32,039 nucleotides of DNA from an uncultured Kiritimatiellota bacterium. GTDB lineage: Bacteria > Verrucomicrobiota > Kiritimatiellia > RFP12 > DVOR01. The stretch lies in NCBI GenBank assembly GCA_944389565.1, contig CALXMV010000026.1, positions 1-32,039 of the forward strand, given 5' to 3'. The notes under the pieces are model-generated. The model was given only the letters and a program-made list of their open reading frames with translations. It ran no database searches and was not told the origin of the DNA. The first letter of the stretch is position 1. Every line of letters begins with the position of its first letter. The translations under genes and the position numbers were made by a program. Positions 10,743-19,300 of this stretch are shown piece by piece.

Positions 10743-11468
10743 ATGGAGCTGGAAACGCAGTTATACGTGGTCGCGACGCCGCTGGGCAACCTGGGGGATC
10801 TCTCCCCGCGGGCCAGGGAGGTCTTGGCCGCGGCGCCGGCCATCGCCTGCGAGGACACACGGCGCACCTGGCAACTGCTCTCGGCGGCGGGGATCCCGAG
10901 GCCGGCCACCTTCTTCAGTTACAGGCAGGGCATCGAGGAGGAGGTCTCGCGGCGGATCGTGGGGCTCGTGCGCGCCGGGACGCCGGTGGCGCTCTGCTCG
11001 GACGGCGGCTACCCCGGGATCAGCGACCCGGGCTACCGCGTGATCCGCGCCTTCGCCACGGCGGGCCTGCCCTACACGGTGGTGCCGGGGGCCTGTTGCG
11101 TGGAGCTGGCCTTGCTCCTCTCGGGGTTGCCGACCTCGAGCTACACCTTCAAGGGTTTCCCGCCGCGCAAGCCCGGGGCGCTGAGACGCTTTTTCGAGGC
11201 GGATCGGGAGGCGCCCCACACGTTGGTGTGCCTGGAATCCCCCTTCCGCGTGGGTGCGAGCCTGAAAGCCGCCTTGGAAACCTTGGGCGACCGCGAGGCC
11301 GCGGTCTGCCTGGAGATGACCAAGGCGCACGAGCGCGTCCACCGCGGCACGCTCTCGCACCTGGCCGAGACCTTTGCCGGCAAACCGCCGAAGGGCGAGG
11401 TCACCTTCGTCATCGCGGGGGCAAACCCCAAGTTCGACCACTCCCAGGAGAGACACGATGAGGCATAG
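10743..11468 (+). CDS. rsmI: 16S rRNA (cytidine-1402-2'-O)-methyltransferase
   Basis: A SAM-dependent 2'-O-methylation enzyme acting on C1402 of 16S rRNA in the decoding centre. The tetrapyrrole-methylase fold signatures are clear: YVVATPLGNLGDLSPRA near residues 8-24, ACEDTRRT near 34-41, SDGGYPGISDPGY near 86-98, and the VVPGACCVELALLLSGLP block near 116-133. At 241 residues it is shorter than E. coli RsmI (286) and lacks the extra C-terminal region, as in many phyla. The ATG at 10743 sits immediately after an extended -10. The last 11 bases overlap the start of the DUF481 gene, so the two are coupled. Confidence 0.93.
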   Translation: MELETQLYVVATPLGNLGDLSPRAREVLAAAPAIACEDTRRTWQLLSAAGIPRPATFFSYRQGIEEEVSRRIVGLVRAGTPVALCSDGGYPGISDPGYRVIRAFATAGLPYTVVPGACCVELALLLSGLPTSSYTFKGFPPRKPGALRRFFEADREAPHTLVCLESPFRVGASLKAALETLGDREAAVCLEMTKAHERVHRGTLSHLAETFAGKPPKGEVTFVIAGANPKFDHSQERHDEA

Positions 11469-12552
11469 CCATCTCTTGGCCTTGGCCGTGACGGCATCCG
11501 CCGCGTTGGCACAGGCCGACACCATCACCACCGTGAACGGTGACATCATCCACGGCACCATCCAGCGCCTGCGCAACGGCAAGGTCGCCATCGAGACCGA
11601 CTTCGCCGGCACCCTGCGCATCCCCCGCGAGAAAATCAAGCACGTGGAGTACGACCCGCGCGAGGGCACCCTCTTCGCCCGCGTGGACGTGGAGGACAAG
11701 GCGAAGGAGGAGGTGCGCCTCGGCCGCGACGCCGAGGGTAACACCGTGCTCATCCCCGTGGACGAAAAGCGCAAGGCCCTCGCCCTCTCCGACGTCGCCA
11801 CCCTCTGGCCCTCCGGCACCGACGACCCCGATTACCCCCCCATCAAGCGCTGGGCCTTCAGCCTCTCCTTCGGCATCACCGGCAACGCCGGCAACACCAA
11901 GGACTTCACCGCCAGCGCCTACGCCGACGCCGTGCGCACCGGCGAGAACACCACCCTCAAGATCTACGGCTCCTACAACAAGACCCGGAGCGACCACGCC
12001 ACCACCGCCGAGCAATACATCGCCGGCCTCGACTTCGAGCACCGCCCCACCGACGTCGTCTCCTGGTACGCCCGCGACGAGATCCAGCACAACCGCTTCA
12101 GCGACTACTTCGTCTACAACGTCGCCGCCATCGGTTACGGCCACTACCTCATCAACCACACCGCCCCCGGCGGCCGCACCACCAAGCTCCGCGCCCGCCT
12201 CGGTCTCTCCCACATCCACACCGAGCACTACACCAAATCCGCCGGCGGCGGCCGCCTCACCGAAAACGACATCGGCCTCGACCTCGGCCTCCTCTTCCAG
12301 CACACCTTCAAGTGCGGCCTCGGCTGGCAGACCGAATTCACCTACACCCCCATGATCGACGACTTCGCCGACGGCACCCTCGTCCACGAAACCCGCCTCA
12401 CCTACACCCTCCGCCAGCTCCGCCGCATCAACCGCCACCTCACCGACATCGCCCTCGAAGCCGGCATGCGCAACGAGTACAAGACCCAGCCCGACCCCGG
12501 CTACTGCAACACCGACACCGCCTGGTACATCCGCCTCAAGAAAACCTGGTAA
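11458..12552 (+). CDS. DUF481 outer-membrane beta-barrel protein
   Basis: A 364-residue secreted protein. Residues 1-19 are a signal peptide (MRHSHLLALAVTASAALAQA). Residues 20-65 form a small beta domain of the kind often placed ahead of DUF481 barrels (VNGDIIHGTIQRL, LRIPREKIKHVEY). From about residue 135 onward alternating beta-strands with aromatic girdle residues run to the terminal YIRLKKTW, as expected for a salt-stress-induced outer-membrane protein (DUF481/YdiY-like). The function of the family is unclear; a porin or structural outer-membrane role is likely. GGAG precedes the ATG, which lies inside the rsmI coding end. pdxJ follows after 14 bases. Confidence 0.82.
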   Translation: MRHSHLLALAVTASAALAQADTITTVNGDIIHGTIQRLRNGKVAIETDFAGTLRIPREKIKHVEYDPREGTLFARVDVEDKAKEEVRLGRDAEGNTVLIPVDEKRKALALSDVATLWPSGTDDPDYPPIKRWAFSLSFGITGNAGNTKDFTASAYADAVRTGENTTLKIYGSYNKTRSDHATTAEQYIAGLDFEHRPTDVVSWYARDEIQHNRFSDYFVYNVAAIGYGHYLINHTAPGGRTTKLRARLGLSHIHTEHYTKSAGGGRLTENDIGLDLGLLFQHTFKCGLGWQTEFTYTPMIDDFADGTLVHETRLTYTLRQLRRINRHLTDIALEAGMRNEYKTQPDPGYCNTDTAWYIRLKKTW

Positions 12553-12566
12553 GAAAGAAGGTTCCC

Positions 12567-13286
12567 ATGACCCCGCTCAAACTCGGCGTCAACATCGACC
12601 ACGCCGCCACCCTCCGCCAAGCCCGCGGCGTCGCCTACCCCAACCTCCCCGAAATCGCCCGCCTCGCCGAACAGGCCGGCGCGCACGGCATCACCATCCA
12701 CCTCCGCGAAGACCGCCGCCACATCCAAGACGCCGACGTCTACACCCTCCGCAAGACCCTCACCACCCGCATGAACCTCGAGATGGCCAACAACCCCGAC
12801 GTCCTCCGCGTCGCCCTCGACGTCGTGCCCGATGAGGTCTGCCTCGTCCCCGAGCGCCGCCAGGAGCTCACCACCGAGGGCGGCCTCGACGCCGCCGGCC
12901 AGCTCGATGCCCTCCGCCCCACCGTCCGGGCCCTCGCCGCCCAAGGTACCCAGGTCTCCCTCTTCGTCGCCCCCGACCGCCGCCAACTCGACGCCGCCGC
13001 CGCGCTCGGCGCCCCCTACGTCGAGCTCCACACCGGCGCCTACGCCAACGCCGCCGGCGACGCCCTCCGGCGCGAACTCGACGCCCTCCACGAAGCCGCC
13101 GCCTACGCCGCCACCCTCGGCCTCAAGGTCAACGCCGGCCACGGCCTCACCATGGACAACGTCAATCCCCTCCTCGACATCCCCAACCTCGACACCCTCA
13201 ACATCGGCCACTCCATCATCGCCCACGCCCTCTTCGTCGGCATCGGCCAATCCGTCCGCGACATGCTCGCCGCCATCGCGCGCTAA
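12567..13286 (+). CDS. pdxJ: Pyridoxine 5'-phosphate synthase
   Basis: Condenses 1-deoxy-D-xylulose-5-phosphate and 3-amino-2-oxopropyl phosphate to pyridoxine 5'-phosphate in DXP-dependent vitamin B6 synthesis; a cytoplasmic TIM barrel octamer. It has 239 residues against 243 in E. coli. Diagnostic motifs are GVNIDHAATLRQARG at 7-21, ITIHLREDRRHIQDADV near 46-62, NLEMA, ELHTGAYA, and NAGHGLTMDNV followed by NIGHSIIAHA at the phosphate-binding end. An AGAAGG site precedes the ATG. It is the last gene of the rsmI unit and ends before a strong bidirectional terminator. It shares the DXP precursor with ispF's pathway, but they are in different units. Confidence 0.97.
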   Translation: MTPLKLGVNIDHAATLRQARGVAYPNLPEIARLAEQAGAHGITIHLREDRRHIQDADVYTLRKTLTTRMNLEMANNPDVLRVALDVVPDEVCLVPERRQELTTEGGLDAAGQLDALRPTVRALAAQGTQVSLFVAPDRRQLDAAAALGAPYVELHTGAYANAAGDALRRELDALHEAAAYAATLGLKVNAGHGLTMDNVNPLLDIPNLDTLNIGHSIIAHALFVGIGQSVRDMLAAIAR

Positions 13287-13301
13287 GCGTGCCGCCCACC
13301 C

Positions 13302-13340
13302 AAAAAAAGAAAGCCCCCGACTTGCCGTCGGGGGCTTTCT
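13302..13340. terminator. Bidirectional terminator between pdxJ and the permease gene
   Basis: A perfect 13-bp stem (GAAAGCCCCCGAC at 13309-13321 with its complement at 13327-13339) around a five-base loop. The left side is flanked by A7, which reads as U7 for the minus-strand permease gene; the right side is followed by a short T-rich run for pdxJ. The two genes converge here. Confidence 0.9.
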
Positions 13341-13354
13341 TCATGCGGGCACGC

Positions 13355-14428
13355 TCAATGGGCGTGCCCCTCGCGAATCCTGCGGAAAAATCCGTGGAGC
13401 AACAGCGACGCGAGGGGAAGAAGCGCGACGAGGCCGGGAAGATGGTCATGGCCGTGTGCGGGCACGGTGAGGCCGGGGATCCGGACACACCCCGCCAACG
13501 GGAAGTCGATGAGAAGCCCCATCCCAACGGCCACGGCCACGACCGCGACGACGAAGCACGCGGTGGCGCGCCAACCGAGTTGGCGCCCCAAGACGAGCAG
13601 GGCGGCGACGTGCGTGGTGGGAGCGCAGGCCATGAAGACAAAGGCCGCGCCGGGGGAAAGCCCCGCCGCGATAAGGTTGGCCGCCACGGGGATGATGGCC
13701 AAGGAACAGGCATAGGTGGGGACGCCGACCAGGACGGCCAAGGCATAGGCCGCGGGCAAGGAGAGCCCCGTCAGCGCCTCCTCGGGGACGGCCACGCCGA
13801 TGAGCGCGGCGATGGCCGCGCCGGCGAGAAGCAGAGGCGCGAGCTCGCCGGGCAGATGCACGAAGGCGTAGCGCGCGGCGTCGCGCAGACGCGTGCGGCG
13901 ATCGGCGAACTCGTGGTGGTGGGCCTCGCCATGCTCGTGGGGATGCCGTTCATCGTGGTGGTGGCAGGCGCAGAGCGCCACGCAGTCCCCCTCCAAATCG
14001 GCCGGCTCGCGCGGCGGCGGCTCAGGGCGGCCAAACCGGCTGACAAGCCCGCCGGCAAGCAAGCCGGCCAGCACGGCGCCAAGGAAGCGAAGCGCGGTGA
14101 GCGCGGGCCCGAGGATGGGCCAACTGAGCAAAAGCGCGTCGGTGCCGGCCTGCGGGGTGGAAGCCAGAAAGGCGAAGACGGGGGCCTTGCGGGCGCCGTT
14201 GCGTCGGAGGGCCAATCCCACGACAAGCACGCCGCAGGAACAGATCGGAAGGGGCAAGCCGAAAAGGGAGGCCTTGAGGATGGGGAGCGCGCCAGGGCCG
14301 CCAAGATGACGGCGCATCCACCGTTCGCTGAGGAAGGCGGAAAGCAGGAAGGCCAGCGCGAAGCCAATCAGCAGCCACGGGGCCATGTCCAGCCAAATGT
14401 CGAAAAACGCATGGAGGAACGCGTGCAT
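13355..14428 (-). CDS. ArsP/SO_0444-type heavy-metal efflux permease, His-rich
   Basis: A 357-residue polytopic permease of the DUF318/ArsP group, whose members export organoarsenicals or, in the SO_0444 branch, copper/zinc. The first half has the signature PICSCGVLVVG at 61-71 (Cys63 and Cys65) followed by STPQAGTDALLLSWPILGP; the second half has an inverted equivalent with GVPTYACSLAIIPVA and ACAPTTH. A soluble loop at about 149-175 is dense in His and Cys, and the C-terminus ends with HGHDH and EGHAH, suggesting binding of soft or transition metals. The start follows the MurC-like gene stop by 12 bases with a GAGG site, so the two form one operon. The substrate metal is not determined. Confidence 0.82.
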   Translation of the reverse strand: MHAFLHAFFDIWLDMAPWLLIGFALAFLLSAFLSERWMRRHLGGPGALPILKASLFGLPLPICSCGVLVVGLALRRNGARKAPVFAFLASTPQAGTDALLLSWPILGPALTALRFLGAVLAGLLAGGLVSRFGRPEPPPREPADLEGDCVALCACHHHDERHPHEHGEAHHHEFADRRTRLRDAARYAFVHLPGELAPLLLAGAAIAALIGVAVPEEALTGLSLPAAYALAVLVGVPTYACSLAIIPVAANLIAAGLSPGAAFVFMACAPTTHVAALLVLGRQLGWRATACFVVAVVAVAVGMGLLIDFPLAGCVRIPGLTVPAHGHDHLPGLVALLPLASLLLHGFFRRIREGHAH

Positions 14429-14440
14429 ATGGGAGACCTC

Positions 14441-15727
14441 TCAGTCCAAGCCGGCGAGGCGACGCGCCAAAACAGGCAACCCCGGGTCGCGCGCACCGAA
14501 GGTGACGAGCGCGGCGCCCGGCACGGCCAAGGCCCGCAGACGCGCCTCCGCGGCGGCAAGGTCGGCCACCGGCTCGGCCGGGCAGGTCAGGCGGGCAAGC
14601 AGGGCGTCGCTGCCGACGGAACGATCGGCGGTCCCGCCGGCGTCGTAGACCGGAAGCACGAGCAGACGGTCGCACGGCCGCACCACGGCGTCGAACATCG
14701 CGGCCAAGGCGTCAAGCAACTTGCGCAAGGGGGCGAAGCCATGCGGCCGCCACACGGCGAAGACCCCGGCAGGGAAGGCCGTCGCGAGGGTGCCCCACGC
14801 GGCGGCGAGTTTCTCGACGTTGTGGGCATAATCGTCGATCACGCACGCCCCGGCGCAGGAACCGACCCGCTCCAGTCGCCGCCGCACGCCACGGAAGGTG
14901 TCCAAGCCCGCCTGCAAGGCATCCGCCTCGCACCCAAGGGCAAACGCCATCGCGAGGGCGAGTTTGGCGTTGGCCACATTGTGCGCGCCGGGCATGGGGA
15001 GCCGCCACGCACGGCCGCGCCAGACAAAGCGCGCCTCCCACCCCATGCCGGCCGGCGGCGGCTCGGGCGGCTCATCCGTGGCGTCGATCACGATGCCCGT
15101 GGCCTTGGCCTTGAAATCCGCGAAAAGCGCCTGTGCCTCGGCGCGGGGGAAATGGTCGCTGGAGGCGTTGGTCACGATCGCATGGGTGGGGGCGAGCGCA
15201 AGGAGCGATTTGTCGGACTCATCGGCCTCCGCCACCATGAGCCCCCCGCGCGAGGATGACGGGCGCACCGACCCGACACGCGCGCCATCGGCCTCCCACC
15301 CCACCACCTCCGCGCCGTTGATGACGAAGGGGTCGCGCCCGCAACAGGCCAGCAAATGCCCCAAAAGCGCGGTGACGGAGGATTTGCCGCAAGTGCCGGT
15401 GACCGCCACAAGCGTATGCCCAGCGGCAAGCGCGGCCAACGCCTCGCTGCGATGGAGCAGGCGCAAGCCCAACGCCCGCGCCCGCACGAGATCCGGATTG
15501 TCGGCTTCGATGGCGGTGGAATAGACGACCGTCTGCCCCGGCGCCACCCCCGAGCCATCCTGCGGGAAAAGCGCGACCCCCTGCCGACGCAACGCCCCAA
15601 GCGCGGGAGTCTCCCAACCATCCGACAACAGCCGGTCAGACCCCGCCACGCGCCACCCGCGATCCAGGAACGCCTGCGCCAACGCGCTCATCCCCACGCC
15701 GCCAATGCCTATCAGATAGATATCCAT
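14441..15727 (-). CDS. Divergent MurC/Mpl-like Mur ligase
   Basis: An ATP-dependent amide-bond ligase of the Mur family, 428 residues (MurC is usually 450-490). In order: an N-terminal Rossmann motif IGIGGVGMSALA at 6-17 typical of MurC and Mpl, the P-loop GTCGKSS at 111-117 in place of GTHGKTT, EADESD at 167-172, the substrate-region GAHNVANAKLA near 247-257, FRGVRRRLE at 278-286, and IDDYAHN at 297-303 in place of DDYGHHP. The lysine of the P-loop is kept, so ATP binding is likely, but several positions differ from true MurC. It could be a functional MurC in this lineage, an Mpl-type recycling ligase, or a paralogue with another substrate. The start is set by the promoter at 15735-15743. 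Confidence 0.75.
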   Translation of the reverse strand: MDIYLIGIGGVGMSALAQAFLDRGWRVAGSDRLLSDGWETPALGALRRQGVALFPQDGSGVAPGQTVVYSTAIEADNPDLVRARALGLRLLHRSEALAALAAGHTLVAVTGTCGKSSVTALLGHLLACCGRDPFVINGAEVVGWEADGARVGSVRPSSSRGGLMVAEADESDKSLLALAPTHAIVTNASSDHFPRAEAQALFADFKAKATGIVIDATDEPPEPPPAGMGWEARFVWRGRAWRLPMPGAHNVANAKLALAMAFALGCEADALQAGLDTFRGVRRRLERVGSCAGACVIDDYAHNVEKLAAAWGTLATAFPAGVFAVWRPHGFAPLRKLLDALAAMFDAVVRPCDRLLVLPVYDAGGTADRSVGSDALLARLTCPAEPVADLAAAEARLRALAVPGAALVTFGARDPGLPVLARRLAGLD

Positions 15728-15734
15728 GCCGCGT

Positions 15735-15743
15735 ATTATAGCA
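15735..15743 (-). promoter_or_regulatory. Extended -10 of the MurC-like gene (TGCTATAAT)
   Basis: On the minus strand TGC-TATAAT is followed by acgcggc and the ATG at 15727. The seven-base gap predicts a transcript beginning at the start codon. A TTCTCC lies 17 bases upstream of the hexamer. Confidence 0.65.
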
Positions 15744-15906
15744 CGGTGCCGCGACGCGGAGAACGGGGAAAGAGACGCGACAATGGTGTCCGACAAAATT
15801 GCGGTGCTTATCCCCACGCACAGGCCCACCACATTCCCATACCCTTCCGGACACCACTTCCAGGCCGCGTTCCGTTTCTCGTGCCAGAGCGGGTGGCTGG
15901 GAGCGC

Positions 15907-16020
15907 AAGTCGGGAGGGTTTGGGGCAAAACCCTAAAGGGTCTGACCCCAAACCCTAAGGGGTTCGCCCCAAGAGTCGGGAGGGGTTGGGGCAAACCCTA
16001 AGGGGGCTGGCCCGAAAATC
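15907..16020 (+). repeat. 66-bp tandem repeat, locus A (about 1.7 copies)
   Basis: The first unit starts at 15907 with AAGTCGGGAGGGTTTGGGGC and the second at 15973 with GAGTCGGGAGGGG, exactly 66 bases later. The first unit contains a 10-bp inverted repeat (GGGTTTGGGG at 15916-15925 with CCCCAAACCC at 15946-15955). The same unit, in the same register and orientation, occurs at 31030-31135. Confidence 0.8.
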
Positions 16021-16039
16021 GGGGTGCCGCGATGGGCAT

Positions 16040-16137
16040 GGGATGGCCTGTGGGGGTGCGCCGTTGCCATCCCCGCCACATCCCGCACCGTCAGGGGCGC
16101 TCCCGACGGGCTCAGACGTCCCAGCGGTGGCGGGATG
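16040..16137. repeat. Nested inverted repeats, possible structured RNA
   Basis: GGGATGGC (16040-16047) pairs with GCCATCCC (16066-16073). CATCCCGC (16079-16086) pairs with GCGGGATG (16130-16137), and CCGTC/GACGG lie inside the second arm. No family was recognised; it could be a structured transcript end or decayed sequence. Confidence 0.35.
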
Positions 16138-16250
16138 ACACCGAGGCCGTTGGCGATGCGCAAGGATCTTCCGCTCTTCCCACTTTCCCCGGATACCATC
16201 GGAAACGCGCAACCGCCATCCGGCCTTCCCCCACGAAACGGTCGTGCGAC

Positions 16251-16282
16251 AAAAAAAAGCCCCGCCGGAAGGCGGGGCTTTT
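16251..16282 (-). terminator. Rho-independent terminator of the secretin operon
   Basis: GCCCCGCC (16259-16266) and GGCGGGGC (16271-16278) form a perfect stem with a GGAA tetraloop, extended by AAAA/TTTT. On the minus strand the hairpin is followed by U8, about 20 bases after the secretin stop. Confidence 0.9.
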
Positions 16283-16300
16283 CGGAAGACACGCTTGGTC

Positions 16301-19300
16301 TCACTCGGCGATGGTGGAGGAGAGCGTGTCGGAGGGCGAGGAACCGGCGCTCATCGCGGAGGCGCCCATGCGGCCATCGGTGGCGGTCTTCAGCGGACGG
16401 CCGGCGGGATCGACCAAGCGGGCGGTGAGGAAGACCAGGAGGTTGCGCTTCTCGCTGTACTCGCCGGTGGAGCGGAAGAGGAAGCCGATGAAGGGAAGGT
16501 CGCCCAGGATCGGGATCTTGTCCTCGAAGGAGTTGCGCGTCTCGGTGATCAAGCCGCCCATCACGACCGTCGAACCGTTGTAGACGGAGAGGTAGGTGCT
16601 GATCTCACGGAAGTGGAACATCGGCTGGGGCATCGAGACCTGGTAGTACTCGACCTCGGCCGAGGTGACCACGCCGCCGGTCATGCCGTATTGGATGTAA
16701 GGCACCTGCATGCCGTACTCGAAGTCGCCGAGGTATTCCACGACCTTCGGGTTCACGAGGAGGTTGATCATCTGGCCTTCCTGGGAGACCTCGGGGATCA
16801 CCTGGAGGGAGACGCCGACATCCTGCTTCTCGAAGGACTGCGGCTCGACGGCGAACTTCACGGGCGGGGCCTGGACGTTCACGCCGCCGCCGACGCCGCT
16901 GATATTCCAGCTGTTATCGTTGTTGTCGTCGTTGTTGTCAAGCTCGGTGACGTCGAACTCGGTGGGGTAAATCCACTCGGTGACGACGCGGATCATCGCC
17001 TCCTGGCCCGGGCGGGCGAGCACCTTCGGGCTGGAGAGCATATCCGTGTCGGTGCGCTGGGAGAGCATATGGAGGATCAGGGAGATATCCATCTTGCCGA
17101 AGACGGCGGAGAAGCCGAGGAACTCATCGTTCGGGGCCAAGGTGGACTCGCTGAGGTTGATGCGGTTGGCGTAGGTGGCGCCATCGCCAAGGAAGCGCAT
17201 CCCGTTGTTGAAGGAGCCGCCATGGACGGCGACGTTGGCATCGCCGGTGCCGCCGAAGGAGGAGGAACCGGGGCGGAAGACGTGCGTGCCGCCCGCGCCG
17301 ATGCCACCGGCGCCGTTGGCGTTCGCGCCGGAGGTGATGTCCGAGGAGGCCCAGTCGATGCCCGAGCCGATGGTGCCGACGATGTCGCTGTTGAGGCTCC
17401 ACTCGAAGCCAAGGGAGTTCAGGTCATCCTGGCTGACCTCGACGAAGCGGGCCTCGACCTCGATCTGGTAGGGCGTGACGTTGAGCTCTTCGAGGAGGCC
17501 CTCGAGCAGGGCGAGGTTCTCAGGCGTGTTGGTGACGCGCAGCTTGCCGATGGAGGAGAGGTAGGCGATGCGGGCGTTGCCCTCAAAGGAGACGCCAAGC
17601 TCCTGGAAGAAGGACTTCAGCATCTCAGGGGTGGTGCCGGCGCCAGGGGATTCCAACGAGGAGGACCCCATGCTGCCCCAATCGTCACCACTGTCGCCGA
17701 ACCCGCCGGAGGAGGAGGTCTGCAGGTCGGACTGGACGCCGCTGATCTTTTCGAGGAGGCCGCTCATGACGTTGTAGGTGCGGGTCTCCATCTTGCCGTC
17801 CACGTAGGTGTTCGGCACAATCACGACGGTCTTACCCTTGATGATGTACTTGGAGCCGGTGACCTCGCAGACCATGTCGAGGGCGTCCTTGAGGGTGACC
17901 CACGGCATGTTGATGTTCTGGATGGGGGGCAGGCCGCCGGAGGAGGCGGTGGTGTCGGTGGCGAAGGGATCGGCCTCGGCGGCGGCATCCTGCGCGGGCG
18001 CGGCGCCGGTGCTCATGTTCAGCACGAAGGCGACGCCCTTCTCCTCGGGCGGGAGTTCGGGCTTGTCGTACGCCTTGGACATCTCGGCGAAGATCTGCAC
18101 GGCATCGGCCAGCGTGCTCGGCGGGCGGATGGAGAACTCGGGGAGGCGGATGCTCTGGAGCTTGGCGAGGACGGCCTGTGCCTCCTTCTGCCCGGCGTCG
18201 TCGACGGCGGTCTGCGTGCCGGTGGAGACGGTAGGCGCGTAAAGCTCCTCGGAGTTGCGGCCGAGCGCGCCAAGCGGGGTCCAGTTGGCCTCGACCTGGG
18301 CAATCATCTCGGCGTGCGTGGAATCCTTGAGCGCGTTGTAGCGGGCGCTGTTGCGCTTCTCGATGCGGTCGCGGAGATTGATGGCCGCCTCGTTGTTGGG
18401 ATCGTCACGAAGGATAATTTCGAGTTGGTCGTTGGCTTCCTGATACTTGGCCAGATGGTAATAGACCGTGGCGCGGCGGAAACGCTCAAGGATGGCCAGA
18501 CGGCCTTCCTGGTAGGACTCTTTGGCGAACTCGGGCAGAACGGGCGTCGGGCGGACTTCCGGAGGACGGTTCATCTCGGCCTGGATGGCGGCGACCAGCT
18601 CGGCGGCGTTGGGGTGCCCCTCGCGCATGACCTGCTGGGCGAGGTCAAGGGCCTCGGCGTAATTGTCGTCCACGAAGAGGGACTGCGCCTGACGGAAACG
18701 TGCCTCGCGGATGCCGTTGTCGCACTCGGCCTTGAGCGGAAGGTTGGCCTCGTGCTCGCGGAAGTATTTCTTGGCATCGGAGTACATCTTGATGGCGGCC
18801 TTGTACTGGTCGAAGGCCTTGCCGGGCTCGGGCGGGGTGGTCATGAGCTGGCGGGCCTTGGTGAGGCACGCCTGAGCCTGGACGTCGAGCCCTTGGTTCT
18901 TGAGGCGGATGAGCATTTCGAGCTCGTTGAGTGCGCGATCCTCTTCGGTGACGGCCTCAAGGGCGGCCGTGTCATCGCTCATGCCGGCGAGAAACCCCTC
19001 GGCGGCAGGCTCGCCCTGGGCGGGCTCCTCGGCGGCGGGCTCTTCCTGGGCGGGTTGCTCGGCGGCAGGCTTTTCGGCCTCCTTTTCGGGCTTGGCGGCG
19101 GGCTCTTCCTGAGGTTGGGCGGCGGGCTCTTCCTGCGCGGGCTGTGCGGCGGGCTGCTCGGCCTCCTTTTCGGGCTCGGCGGCGGGTTGCTGCTGAACGG
19201 GGGCCGGGGCGGGTTCCGCCTTCGGTTCGGCCTCAGGCTCGGCGGCCTGTTGCCCGCCGCCCGGGTTCGCGGCCGGTTCCTCGATCAAGTCCCCCAGGAG

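Larger units (their letters stand above)
15728..16300. other. 573-base intergenic region with repeats and a terminator
   Basis: This lies between the 3' end of the secretin gene and the 5' end of the MurC-like gene. Apart from the MurC-like promoter it contains a 66-bp tandem repeat (15907-16020), nested inverted repeats (16040-16137) and the secretin terminator (16251-16282). No credible coding frame was found; readings through the repeats give monotonous Pro/Gly/Phe peptides. Confidence 0.6.

Noticed and set aside
11458..11468. Frameshift between rsmI and the DUF481 gene
   Set aside because: The 11-base overlap is between two complete proteins, each with proper ends, and the second has its own ribosome site and signal peptide, so this is ordinary coupling.
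13289..15259. Plus-strand open frame through the permease and MurC-like genes
   Set aside because: It starts inside the bidirectional terminator and has the Gly/Arg/Glu-rich composition of an antisense frame.
15907..16020. 66-bp repeats as a CRISPR array or as a repeat protein
   Set aside because: The units abut without spacers and are GC-rich, and there are no cas genes. Translations (a GFAPNPPDF-like reading on the minus strand) recur simply because 66 is a multiple of three; there is no start signal or matching gene context.
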